A stretch of 17,596 nt of DNA from Clostridia bacterium (lineage in GTDB: Bacteria; Bacillota; Clostridia; Christensenellales; CAG-138), in contig JAEDIC010000030.1 in the NCBI GenBank assembly GCA_016292635.1, forward strand, positions 1 through 17,596, in the 5' to 3' direction. The translations under genes and the position numbers were made by a program. Positions 1-6,583 of this stretch are shown here, one piece after another. Every line of letters starts with the position of its first letter. Positions within the stretch are counted from its first letter, which is position 1. Below the pieces are notes generated by a model. The model saw only the letters and a program-made list of their open reading frames with translations. It had not been told where the DNA came from and made no database searches.

Positions 1-180
1 TGGGCTCAACGGTGGGCACAGGGGTTACAGTGGGCTCAACGGTGGGCACAGGGGTCACGGTGGGCTCAACGGTGGGCACGGGGGTCACGGTGGGCTCAAC
101 GGTGGGCACGGGGGTTGCGGTAGGCTCAACGGTGGGCACAGGGGTTGCGGTAGGCTCAACGGTGGGTTCGGGAGTGGACA
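1..180 (-). repeat. 30-bp tandem repeat coding for a PTVEPT(V/A)TPV decapeptide
   Basis: Six head-to-tail 30-bp units are visible (1-30, 31-60, 61-90, 91-120, 121-150, 151-180), and the array continues off the left edge. The first four differ at only a few positions, mostly silent or Val/Ala changes. The unit at 151-180, which encodes the N-terminal end of the array, has diverged most. The period is a multiple of three, so copy-number changes keep the reading frame. This is coding repeat DNA, not an intergenic element. Confidence 0.95.
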
Positions 181-502
181 CAGCCACATGCTTAACTTTG
201 AACCTTACAGTATCGGGGCTGATGTTGCCGCCTTCGGATACGGTTATAACGTAATAGTTGCCTTCCAGAAGACCATAGCCCGCAGGCAGACCCTTTACTA
301 CCACCTCGTTGTCGTTATCCAGAACATAGCTGCCGGGGCCTTCCGGTATAAATTCAGCGGTGGCAATGACGGAATTGTGATTATCCCTGTCCACATACAG
401 TATGGTTACCGCTTTGTCCTCAGGCTTGCGGCCCATTGCCATGGTGGGCATCACCATCAGCAGGCACAGAACAGTTATTACGGATATCATCCGCTTTTTC
501 AT
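1..502 (-). CDS. Secreted repeat protein, N-terminal part (runs off the left edge)
   Basis: The start is ATG at 502-500, eight bases after a strong AAGGAGG-type ribosome binding site (about 511-517). The first residues are MKKRMISVITVLCLLMVMP, a typical Sec signal peptide: basic N-region, then a hydrophobic core, with likely cleavage after the Ala-Met-Ala-Met-Gly stretch near residue 24. Residues 25-105 form a small domain rich in beta-type sequence. I do not recognise it, though it resembles extracellular adhesin or Ig-like modules. From about residue 108 the protein becomes a tandem decapeptide repeat, PTVEPTVTPV or PTVEPTATPV, which continues past position 1. Such Pro/Thr-rich acidic stretches usually act as extended linkers that cross the cell wall or hold a domain away from it. 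At least 167 codons are visible. The C-terminal domain, and so the function and anchoring, are outside the window. The gene is certain to be coding; its role is unknown. Confidence 0.85.
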   Translation of the reverse strand, partial: MKKRMISVITVLCLLMVMPTMAMGRKPEDKAVTILYVDRDNHNSVIATAEFIPEGPGSYVLDNDNEVVVKGLPAGYGLLEGNYYVITVSEGGNISPDTVRFKVKHVAVSTPEPTVEPTATPVPTVEPTATPVPTVEPTVTPVPTVEPTVTPVPTVEPTVTPVPTVEP

Positions 503-525
503 GGTTTTTTTCCTCCTTGGATAGT

Positions 526-537
526 GGCGATATCGCC
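526..537. promoter_or_regulatory. 12-bp perfect palindrome, possible operator
   Basis: GGCGATATCGCC reads the same on both strands. It lies about 10 bases upstream of the ribosome binding site of the minus-strand secreted-protein gene, in the spacer shared with the plus-strand transporter gene. The position suits a repressor site in the 5' leader. No protein can be assigned to it, and I found no convincing -35/-10 pair beside it. Confidence 0.3.
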
Positions 538-680
538 GTAGTTTTACGATATACAGTGTAGTGAAATGGAATATATGCCGCCATAGTGGGCAGTTGGATG
601 CAAAGTATAATTGTGGGATTGATTTGACGGTGCGGCTGTGGTAAAGTTGACTGAATAACGGTATCCTAAAGAGGAGCATT

Positions 681-1580
681 ATGAAGGAAAAAACCAGAAG
701 AACCATAGCAAACTGCCTGCTGCTGCTTGCGGGGGCAATATGGGGCGGCGGCTTCGTGGTGATGAAGAACGCCCTTGACAATATATCCACCAATTACCTG
801 CTGGCAATAAGGTTTGCCATAGGCGCGTTGGGCCTTTGCTATACCCTTTTCAGCAAAAAGGCGCCGGTAAACAAATACGCCCTGCTGGGCGGCGCGGTAA
901 CGGGAGGCTGCCTTTATGGGGCTTTCGCCGTGCAAACCTACGGTCTCATGTATACCACCGCAGGAAAAAATGCCCTTATAACCGCCTTTTATGTGGTGCT
1001 GGTGCCCTTTATACTGTGGATGCGGCGCAGGGAAAGGCCGGATGCGCGGGTCATGGTGGCGGCGGTAATGATGCTGACAGGCATTGCCCTGCTGTCCTTA
1101 AATGGCGGCGAAGGCATGAACATAGGCGACTTCCTTACCCTGCTCTGCGGCATAGGCTATGCGCTGCATATCATATATGTGGACAAGTTTGAGCAGCGGG
1201 TGGATGTAATGCAGCTTACATGTCTGCAGTTTGCCTTTGCTTCGGCTTATGCATGGATCGCAGCGCTGTTGTTTGAGCAGCCCCCGGCGCACTTTGGCCC
1301 TGAGACCATAGGCGCCCTTGCATATTGCGGAGTTGCGGGAACTCTTATCGCCCTTACCTTGCAGAATGTGGGCATAAAATACGCAAGCCCCGAGTATGCG
1401 TCCCTGTTCATGAGCACCGAGGCGGCCTTTGGCTGCATATTTGGGGTAGTATTCCTGAATGAAACAATGACCGGGCGTATGACGGTAGGATGCATATTGA
1501 TACTGTGCGCGCTGGCGCTCTCTCAAGTGGACTGGGGGGCGGTAATGGCAAAGAGAAGGGAAGAAAAAAATGAAGCATGA
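681..1580 (+). CDS. EamA/DMT-family membrane transporter
   Basis: This 299-residue, very hydrophobic protein has the length and layout of the drug/metabolite transporter superfamily: two EamA domains of five membrane helices each. The first domain opens with LLLLAGAIWGGGFVVMKNA (about residues 13-31), where the Trp-Gly-Gly stretch in helix 1 is typical. The second domain starts near residue 145. The C-terminus is short, basic and cytoplasmic (AKRREEKNEA). Family members export or import small metabolites such as amino acids, nucleotide-type compounds or drugs, and the sequence does not tell which. ATG 681 is preceded by GAGGAG at 671-676. The stop overlaps the next gene by 11 bases, so the two are probably translated together. 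Isoleucine is mostly encoded by ATA here, unlike in the fermentation operon. Confidence 0.88.
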   Translation: MKEKTRRTIANCLLLLAGAIWGGGFVVMKNALDNISTNYLLAIRFAIGALGLCYTLFSKKAPVNKYALLGGAVTGGCLYGAFAVQTYGLMYTTAGKNALITAFYVVLVPFILWMRRRERPDARVMVAAVMMLTGIALLSLNGGEGMNIGDFLTLLCGIGYALHIIYVDKFEQRVDVMQLTCLQFAFASAYAWIAALLFEQPPAHFGPETIGALAYCGVAGTLIALTLQNVGIKYASPEYASLFMSTEAAFGCIFGVVFLNETMTGRMTVGCILILCALALSQVDWGAVMAKRREEKNEA

Positions 1581-2235
1581 ATTTTTCGGCTTTAAGCCGG
1601 AAGCATATATGTTCCTTACCGAGCTTGGATTCAACAACAACCGTATGTGGATGGAGGAAAACCGGGAAAGATACCGTGAGTATGTGCAGCGCCCCATGCG
1701 GCACCTTGCGGAGCTGCTGCTGCCCACCGCCCTTGAGATAGACCCGGAGTTCAATCCACGCCTGGGCTGCATAGTTTCCCGCATAAACAGGGACACCAGA
1801 TATTCAAAAAACAAGCTGCCTTATAGGGATCATATGTGGATAGCATACCGCAGGGAAGGCCAGCGCCTTGGGGAAAGCCTGTGTATATACTTTGAAATAT
1901 CCCCAATGGGATACAGCTACGGCACAGGTATGTACAGCACCAACCTGCCCCTTATGAAGGCTCTGAGGGCCCGCGCGGCGGTAGATCCGGAGGGGTTCAG
2001 ACAAATAGTTACCGACCCGGCGTTGGCCCGTTACAAGGCAGAAGGAGAGACCTACAAGCGGGATGCGACGCCGGGAATGCCGGAGGACCTGAAGCCATAC
2101 CTTAACCGCCGCAGTCTCAGCTTTTGTTATGATAATCCCTCCCTTGCTCCCACCATGAACGGCGGAATAGCGGATGAGGTAAAGAAGGCCATGCTGGAGC
2201 TGGCTCCTGTGTATAAATACATTTTGGGTATGTAG
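1570..2235 (+). CDS. DUF2461 family protein (TIGR02453-like)
   Basis: The 221-residue protein matches the DUF2461 pattern from end to end. It has an N-terminal FxGFxPEAYxFLxELxxNNN block followed by an aromatic-rich Trp-Met-Glu-Glu-Asn-Arg segment (residues 4-32). A central RINRDTRYSKNKLPY motif (about residues 75-89) is the family hallmark. A Gly/Tyr-rich stretch around 115-125 follows. The family is cytoplasmic, widespread in bacteria and fungi, and has no established biochemical role. The gene begins inside the end of the transporter gene (ATG at 1570, with AAGGGAAG just upstream) and ends with TAG. The shared reading suggests a two-gene operon, but no functional link can be deduced. No clear terminator follows before the tRNA promoter. 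Confidence 0.85.
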   Translation: MKHEFFGFKPEAYMFLTELGFNNNRMWMEENRERYREYVQRPMRHLAELLLPTALEIDPEFNPRLGCIVSRINRDTRYSKNKLPYRDHMWIAYRREGQRLGESLCIYFEISPMGYSYGTGMYSTNLPLMKALRARAAVDPEGFRQIVTDPALARYKAEGETYKRDATPGMPEDLKPYLNRRSLSFCYDNPSLAPTMNGGIADEVKKAMLELAPVYKYILGM

Positions 2236-2329
2236 CGGCAGGGCGGCATACTGACGGATGGCTGTGGCGAATTCTGCGGATTGCTGCAACAATATATAAT
2301 TTTTATTAATTAAAATACCATCTTTAGGG

Positions 2330-2358
2330 TTGACAATGGCTTTGCAATGCGCTACAAT
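2330..2358 (+). promoter_or_regulatory. Consensus sigma-A promoter of the tRNA-Gly/tRNA-Lys unit
   Basis: The -35 is TTGACA (2330-2335) and the -10 is TACAAT (2353-2358), separated by exactly 17 bases. Transcription would start near 2365, about 23 bases before the first mature tRNA. This is a very strong promoter, as expected for stable RNA. Confidence 0.85.
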
Positions 2359-2387
2359 AATCAAGCGTGCTGATGCGAAGCCCTTGC

Positions 2388-2463
2388 GCGGGAGTAGCTC
2401 ATTTGGTAGAGCGCCGCCTTGCCAAGGCGGAGGTGGCGGGTTCGAGCCCCGTCTCCCGCTCCA
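2388..2463 (+). tRNA. tRNA-Gly(GCC)
   Basis: The gene has a full cloverleaf. The acceptor arms are GCGGGAG (2388-2394) and CTCCCGC (2453-2459), the anticodon loop is TTGCCAA with anticodon GCC, and the T-loop is GGTTCGAGCC-like. The discriminator is T and the 3' CCA is encoded (2461-2463). It is the first gene of a two-tRNA unit. Confidence 0.96.
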
Positions 2464-2467
2464 ATAT

Positions 2468-2543
2468 GCACCCTTAGCTCAGTTGGTAGAGCACCTGACT
2501 CTTAATCAGGGTGTCCAGGGTTCGAGCCCCTGAGGGTGTACCA
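2468..2543 (+). tRNA. tRNA-Lys(CTT)
   Basis: The gene has a full cloverleaf. The acceptor arm is GCACCCT with AGGGTGT, opening with a G-U pair. The anticodon loop CTCTTAA gives anticodon CTT. The T-loop is standard, the discriminator is A and the CCA is encoded. It sits four bases after tRNA-Gly, so the two are cotranscribed. A second lysine tRNA (TTT) lies in the minus-strand array at 10648-10723. Confidence 0.96.
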
Positions 2544-2545
2544 AA

Positions 2546-2578
2546 ACAAAACAGACCTAAGGGTCTGTTTTGTGTTTT
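2546..2578 (+). terminator. Intrinsic terminator of the Gly/Lys tRNA unit
   Basis: A 12-bp stem pairs ACAAAACAGACC (2546-2557) with GGTCTGTTTTGT (2562-2573) around the loop TAAG. A T-rich tail (GTTTT) follows. It starts three bases after the CCA of tRNA-Lys. Confidence 0.8.
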
Positions 2579-2600
2579 GGCGAAAAATCAATTTATTGCC

Positions 2601-2630
2601 AAAGAAATACCGGGCTGCATAGCAGCCCGG
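2601..2630 (-). terminator. Terminator hairpin after the aminotransferase gene
   Basis: CCGGGCTGC (2610-2618) pairs with GCAGCCCGG (2622-2630), a GC-rich 9-bp stem. On the minus strand it is followed by TATTTCTTT. It lies 35 bases beyond the aminotransferase stop. The plus-strand side is also moderately T-rich (CTTTAATTT), so it may work in both directions. Confidence 0.65.
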
Positions 2631-2664
2631 CTTTAATTTACCCCTAAGAGTTTAGCTTTAATTA

Positions 2665-3852
2665 TTAGCCCAGCATTTCGGTGAGCAGCTCGCCAAGGCG
2701 CTTGGTGCCTTCAACTATCTTGTCCTCGGGCATGTTGGAGTAGTTCAGGCGGAAGTGGTTGGCGTTGCCGCCGTTGGGATAGAAGGGTTCGCCGGCAACA
2801 AAGGCTACCTTCTTTTCAAGGGCCTTTTCAAATACATCCTTGGAATCTATGCCCTCGGGCAGGGTAACCCACAGGAACAGACCGCCTTCGGGATGGGTGT
2901 AGGAAACGCCCTTGGGGAAGGTCTCCTTGATGGTCTTGATCATCAGATCCCGGCGATTGCGATAGGTCTCGACGATCTTTGCGATATGGGCGTTGATGTC
3001 GTACATATCGAAGAAAGTGGCGCACTCACGCTGTGCCATGGAGTTGCACTGGAGGTCAACGCCTTGCTTGATCAGGTTGAACTTGTTGATGACCTCGGGA
3101 GAGCCGTAGATCCAGCCAAGACGGAGACCGGGGCAGAATATCTTGGACATGGTGCCAAGGTAAATTACGCGGCCTTCGGTATCAAAGGACTTGATGGCGG
3201 GATGGATCTCGCCTTCAAAGCGCAGGGAGCCGTAGGGATTGTCTTCCAGAATATATACGCCGTACTTGTTGGCAAGCTCTACCATCTTCTTGCGGCGGTC
3301 AATAGCCATGGTGCGGCCGGTGGGGTTCTGGAAATCGGGAATGGTGTAGATGAACTTTACCTTGCCCTTATTGGCTTCCAGAGCTTCTTCCAGCTTGTCG
3401 ATCAGCATACCTTCTTCGTCCATTTCGATTTCGACGAATACAGGCTCATATGCCTTAAAGGCATTCAGAGCGCCAAGGTAGCTGGGGCTTTCGGTGATGA
3501 CAACGTCACCCTTGTCGATGAACAGCATACCGGCCATGTCCAGACCCTGCTGAGAGCCGCCGGTTACAAGAATTTCGGAAATGTCGGCCTTGATGTGCTG
3601 GGGCTCCATGAGCTTGCATATATGCTTGCGAAGGGCGGGAAGACCATCTGTGGGGCCATACTGCAGGGCAGCCATGCCGTCCTCTTCAAGAACTTTCTTG
3701 GATACCAGTTCCATCTCCTTTACGGGGAAAAACTCGGGAGCGGGGAAACCGCCGGCAAAGGATATAATATCGGGCTGGTCAGCCAGTTTAAGCAGGGCGC
3801 GTATAGCGGAGCCCTTTATGTTATCCATTCTGGTTGCAAACTTGGCGTACAT
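2665..3852 (-). CDS. PLP-dependent class I/II aminotransferase (LysN/2-aminoadipate-like clade)
   Basis: The 395-residue protein is a fold-type I aminotransferase that converts an amino acid and a 2-oxoacid acceptor, normally 2-oxoglutarate. Landmarks are the SFAGGFPAPEFFP opening (residues 31-43) of the LysN/MocR-like clade, a Tyr-Gly-Pro motif near 65, and FQNPTG with the cofactor-contacting Asn176. The Asp that pairs with the PLP ring nitrogen is Asp204 in ILEDNPYG. The Schiff-base Lys237 is in TMSKIFCPGLRLGW. The substrate carboxylate Arg is in NHFRLNYSN near the C-terminus. There is no DNA-binding domain, so this is an enzyme and not a MocR regulator. AAGGAGG precedes the ATG. It lies just downstream of the 2-oxoacid oxidoreductase operon in the same direction, which suits supplying branched-chain or aromatic 2-oxoacids. 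The true substrate cannot be read from sequence. Codon use (mostly ATC/ATT for Ile) suggests high expression. Confidence 0.85.
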   Translation of the reverse strand: MYAKFATRMDNIKGSAIRALLKLADQPDIISFAGGFPAPEFFPVKEMELVSKKVLEEDGMAALQYGPTDGLPALRKHICKLMEPQHIKADISEILVTGGSQQGLDMAGMLFIDKGDVVITESPSYLGALNAFKAYEPVFVEIEMDEEGMLIDKLEEALEANKGKVKFIYTIPDFQNPTGRTMAIDRRKKMVELANKYGVYILEDNPYGSLRFEGEIHPAIKSFDTEGRVIYLGTMSKIFCPGLRLGWIYGSPEVINKFNLIKQGVDLQCNSMAQRECATFFDMYDINAHIAKIVETYRNRRDLMIKTIKETFPKGVSYTHPEGGLFLWVTLPEGIDSKDVFEKALEKKVAFVAGEPFYPNGGNANHFRLNYSNMPEDKIVEGTKRLGELLTEMLG

Positions 3853-3917
3853 GTTTTCCTCCTTAATGAAATGATTATTTTAATTTGATATGCAATGCGA
3901 TAAAGAAGAATCATTTT

Positions 3918-3957
3918 AAAGGGGAAACGCCGAGAAACGACCTTTCCCCTTTTTTGA
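3918..3957. terminator. Hairpin between the oxidoreductase operon and the aminotransferase gene
   Basis: AAAGGGGAAA (3918-3927) pairs with TTTCCCCTTT (3943-3952), leaving a 15-base loop. It begins within about 10 bases of the stop of the gamma-subunit gene, where a terminator for the minus-strand operon would be expected. However, the uninterrupted T-run (TTTTTT) is on the plus-strand side, and the minus-strand side continues as TTTAAAATGATT. Termination on the minus strand may therefore be leaky and allow some read-through into the aminotransferase gene. Confidence 0.55.
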
Positions 3958-3963
3958 TAAATG

Positions 3964-4500
3964 TTACTTTACGCAGGCAGCGCCGCGCTTAAGAGCTTCA
4001 ATGTTCAGGTCTACCAGCTTTGCCTTGGGGCCGGTGAACATATGTACCAGCATCTCCTTTATGGTATCGGTAGACAGATTCTTCATAGCCTCGATATAGG
4101 CGCCCAGCATAACCATGTTGGCTACCTTGGAGTTGCCCAGTTCATCGGCGATCTTGATGCAGTCTACATAAACAGCCTTAACGTCGGTGCGCTGTACCTT
4201 CTGGTCAACAACGGAGCTGTTGACGAAGATGGTGCCGCCGGGCTTTACCACAGACTCAAATTTGAGCAGAGAAGGCAGGTTCATGGCTATGAGCTCAGTG
4301 GGCTCAAGAACGATGGGGGAAACGATGGGCTCATCGGAAAGCACGACACTGCAGTTTGCGGTGCCGCCACGCATTTCGGGGCCGTAGGAAGGCAGCCAGG
4401 AAACCTCCATGCCTTCTTTCATGCCAGCCTCGGTAATAGTCTTACCGATAGCCATAACGCCCTGTCCGCCGAAGCCGGAAATGATGATTTCGTTTGTCAT
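3964..4500 (-). CDS. 2-oxoacid:ferredoxin oxidoreductase, gamma subunit
   Basis: The 178-residue protein is the gamma subunit (POR/KOR/VOR gamma family) of a thiamine-diphosphate, CoA-dependent oxidoreductase, which oxidatively decarboxylates 2-oxoacids to acyl-CoA. It opens with the family signature ISGFGGQGVMAIGK (about residues 7-20). The motif SYGPEMRGGTANC (about 38-50) follows. The gamma domain contacts CoA and completes the active site with the alpha and beta chains. It is the last gene of the operon. Its ATG lies one base after the TAG of the beta-subunit gene, and its GGAGGTGA ribosome binding site sits inside the end of that gene, so translation is coupled. The order Fd-alpha-beta-gamma is shared by valine-type (VOR) and 2-oxoglutarate-type (KOR) enzymes. 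The VOR reading rests on the ptb-buk context. Confidence 0.9.
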   Translation of the reverse strand: MTNEIIISGFGGQGVMAIGKTITEAGMKEGMEVSWLPSYGPEMRGGTANCSVVLSDEPIVSPIVLEPTELIAMNLPSLLKFESVVKPGGTIFVNSSVVDQKVQRTDVKAVYVDCIKIADELGNSKVANMVMLGAYIEAMKNLSTDTIKEMLVHMFTGPKAKLVDLNIEALKRGAACVK

Positions 4501-4501
4501 G

Positions 4502-5254
4502 CTATTTCACCTCCGCGGTAATGTCCTTGTATACGCCAAGGGGGAAGTAGGGGATCATGTTTTCCTTAAGCCATTCTACTGCCTTTACGGGAGACTTGCC
4601 CCAGTTGGTGGGGCAGGCGGCCAGGATCTCAACGAAGGTGAAGCCGGCGCCCTGCTGCTGAAGCTCGAATGCCTTCTTGATGGCCTTCTTGGCCTTGTTG
4701 AGGTTACCCATATCGGTTACGCATACGCGCTCGGCGTATACACAGCCGTTGATGGTGGAAAGCATTTCGCACATGCGGATGGGTTCACCGTAATGCTCCT
4801 TGGAACGGCCAAGGGGGCAGGTGGTAGCCTTCTGGCCAACCAGGGTGGTGGGGGCCATCTGACCGCCGGTCATGCCGTATATGGCGTTGTTGATGAAGAT
4901 GGTGGTGATCTTCTCGCCGCGCATTGCAGCGTGAACAATCTCAGCGGTACCGATGGCAGCCAGGTCGCCGTCGCCCTGATAGGTGAATACGGTGGTGCCT
5001 TCGGGGGATACGCGCTTAATACCGGTGGCTACAGCGGGAGCACGGCCGTGGGCGGCTTCGTGCATATCGCATGCGAAGTAGTCATAAGCAAATACGGAGC
5101 AGCCGACGGGGGCAACGCCAATGGTGGTGCCGATAACGCCCAGCTCTTCCAGAGTTTCTGCAACCAGCTTATGGGCTATGCCATGGGTGCAGCCGGGGCA
5201 GTAATGGAGTTCTTTATCCGTTAAACCTTTGGACTTCTGATATACAATTGCCAT
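4502..5254 (-). CDS. 2-oxoacid:ferredoxin oxidoreductase, beta subunit (TPP-binding)
   Basis: The 250-residue beta subunit carries the pyrophosphate-binding half of the thiamine-diphosphate site. The signature begins GDGDLAAIGTAEI (about residues 95-107) and ends with Asn-Asn about 25 residues later (IFINNAIYGMTGGQ). The N-terminal CPGCTHG motif (about 19-25) is conserved in this subunit family. The protein lacks its own ferredoxin-type cysteine motifs, so electrons must leave through the separately encoded ferredoxin subunit. Its start is six bases after the alpha-subunit stop, with GGGAGG lying in the final alpha codons. Length and motif order fit both VOR and KOR beta subunits, and primary sequence alone does not decide the substrate. 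Confidence 0.92.
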   Translation of the reverse strand: MAIVYQKSKGLTDKELHYCPGCTHGIAHKLVAETLEELGVIGTTIGVAPVGCSVFAYDYFACDMHEAAHGRAPAVATGIKRVSPEGTTVFTYQGDGDLAAIGTAEIVHAAMRGEKITTIFINNAIYGMTGGQMAPTTLVGQKATTCPLGRSKEHYGEPIRMCEMLSTINGCVYAERVCVTDMGNLNKAKKAIKKAFELQQQGAGFTFVEILAACPTNWGKSPVKAVEWLKENMIPYFPLGVYKDITAEVK

Positions 5255-5260
5255 TTTTTA

Positions 5261-6322
5261 TTACCTCCCCAATGCCTTCTTGGCAGCGTCCGCTACATCG
5301 CGGGGAGTAGGAACGATACCGCCGGCCTTACCAATGAATGAAATGGGCTTCGCGCCTTCCAGAGCGATCTTAACATCGTCCATCATCTGGCCGAGGGACA
5401 TTTCAACGTCTACCACAGCCTTTATGCTGTCCTGAGATGCGCACTTCTTGAGGGCATCATAGGGATAGGGCCAGAGGGTGATGGGGCGGAATAGGCCCGC
5501 CTTGATGCCTTCGTCAGCCAGCATCTTCATGGCTGCGCGGCAGATACGGGAAGTGGTTCCGTATGCGGCGAAGAGTACTTCGCAGCCGTCGGTGTTGACT
5601 TCCTCATAGCGAACTTCGTTCTCCTCGAGGGCCTTGTACTTCCTCTCCAGATGCTCGTTGTGCTCTGCGCAGACCTCGGGCTTGATGTAGAGGGAGTTGA
5701 TGATGTTGTGCTCACGCTCGCACTTGGTGCCGGTGGTGGCCCAATCCTTGGCGGGCAGATTGCGCTTTTCCATCTCGCCCCATTCTACGGCTTCCATCAT
5801 CTGGCCGATCATGCCGTCCGCAAGAACCATAACGGGGTTGCGATACTGGTCGGCAATGTCGAAAGCAAGGCGCACAAAGTCGGCGGCTTCCTGAACGTTC
5901 GCGGGAGCAAGGACGGGGGTACGGTAGTCGCCGTTACCGCCGCCGCGGGTGGCCTGATAATAGTCGCCCTGTGCAGGCTGTATGGTGCCAAGGCCGGGGC
6001 CGCCGCGCATTACGTTGATAATAACGCAGGGAAGCTCAGCGCCGCAGAGATAGGTGATACCTTCCTGCTTAAGGCTGATTCCGGGGGAGGAAGAAGAGGT
6101 CATTACACGAACGCCGCAGCCGGCAGCGCCGTATACCATATTGATGGCTGCGACTTCACTCTCGGCCTGCAGGAAGCAGCCGCCGATCTCGGGGAGACGC
6201 AGAGACAGGTATTCGGGAACCTCAGTCTGAGGAGTGATGGGGTAGCCGAAGAAATACTTGCAGCCCGCACGTATTGCGGCTTCCGCTATGGCTTCATTGC
6301 CTTTCCAAAGTTCTTTTTGCAT
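5261..6322 (-). CDS. vorB: 2-oxoacid:ferredoxin oxidoreductase, alpha subunit (VorB-like)
   Basis: The 353-residue alpha subunit holds the pyrimidine-binding domain (about residues 1-190), with KGNEAIAEAAIRAGC and FFGYPITPQTE near the N-terminus. A glycine-rich MRGGPGLGTIQPAQGDY stretch lies around residue 110-130. The transketolase C-terminal-like domain II follows. The start is taken as ATG 6322 (MQKELWKGNEA) because AAAGGGGA lies 10 bases upstream and homologues begin here. The frame is open to 6412, but that extension would overlap the ferredoxin gene and reads as low-complexity sequence. The enzyme would convert a 2-oxoacid plus CoA and oxidised ferredoxin to acyl-CoA plus CO2. The branched-chain (3-methyl-2-oxobutanoate) assignment is an inference from linkage to ptb-buk; a 2-oxoglutarate role cannot be excluded. 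Confidence 0.88.
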   Translation of the reverse strand: MQKELWKGNEAIAEAAIRAGCKYFFGYPITPQTEVPEYLSLRLPEIGGCFLQAESEVAAINMVYGAAGCGVRVMTSSSSPGISLKQEGITYLCGAELPCVIINVMRGGPGLGTIQPAQGDYYQATRGGGNGDYRTPVLAPANVQEAADFVRLAFDIADQYRNPVMVLADGMIGQMMEAVEWGEMEKRNLPAKDWATTGTKCEREHNIINSLYIKPEVCAEHNEHLERKYKALEENEVRYEEVNTDGCEVLFAAYGTTSRICRAAMKMLADEGIKAGLFRPITLWPYPYDALKKCASQDSIKAVVDVEMSLGQMMDDVKIALEGAKPISFIGKAGGIVPTPRDVADAAKKALGR

Positions 6323-6341
6323 TGTTGTTCTGTCCCCTTTC

Positions 6342-6554
6342 TTACAGTCTTTCAACCGTGATGATGGAATCGGGGCAGATCTTTGCGCAGCTGCCGCATG
6401 CGATGCAAGCATCCATGTCGTTTACAGTTGCGGGGTGATAGCCCTTGCGATTGGTGATCGTCAGATCGATTACGACGATCTTCTTGGGACAGACGCTGAC
6501 GCAGAGCTCGCAGCCCTTACATCTGTCCTGCAGAAACGTTACTTTTCCTGCCAT
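6342..6554 (-). CDS. 2x[4Fe-4S] ferredoxin subunit of the oxidoreductase (delta-type)
   Basis: The 70-residue protein has two classic four-cysteine motifs, CKGCELCVSVCP (about residues 12-23) and CIACGSCAKICP (about 50-61). Each would bind one [4Fe-4S] cluster when the last cysteine of one motif is shared with the other in the usual way. It corresponds to the delta or ferredoxin subunit of the four-subunit VOR/POR/KOR enzymes, which carries electrons from the TPP site to soluble ferredoxin. AGGAGGAAA precedes the ATG. It lies 19 bases upstream of the alpha gene and 29 bases downstream of the P-loop ATPase gene, inside the same operon. Confidence 0.92.
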   Translation of the reverse strand: MAGKVTFLQDRCKGCELCVSVCPKKIVVIDLTITNRKGYHPATVNDMDACIACGSCAKICPDSIITVERL

Positions 6555-6583
6555 GTTTGCAATTTCCTCCTGATTTGTGATTT

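Noticed and set aside
1..180. Regular 30-bp repeats suggesting a CRISPR array
   Set aside because: The units are directly joined without spacers, keep a reading frame and encode a decapeptide, so they are coding repeats.
2330..2533. Small plus-strand open frame across the tRNA pair
   Set aside because: It begins in the promoter and reads through both tRNA genes, so it is an artefact of tRNA sequence.
2755..3888. 377-codon plus-strand frame opposite the aminotransferase
   Set aside because: It is antisense to a gene with all catalytic residues intact, and it has Ala/Gly/Val-rich shadow composition and no ribosome binding site.
6323..6412. 30-codon N-terminal extension of the oxidoreductase alpha subunit
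   Set aside because: It would overlap the ferredoxin gene. Family similarity starts at MQKELWKGNEA after a suitable ribosome binding site.
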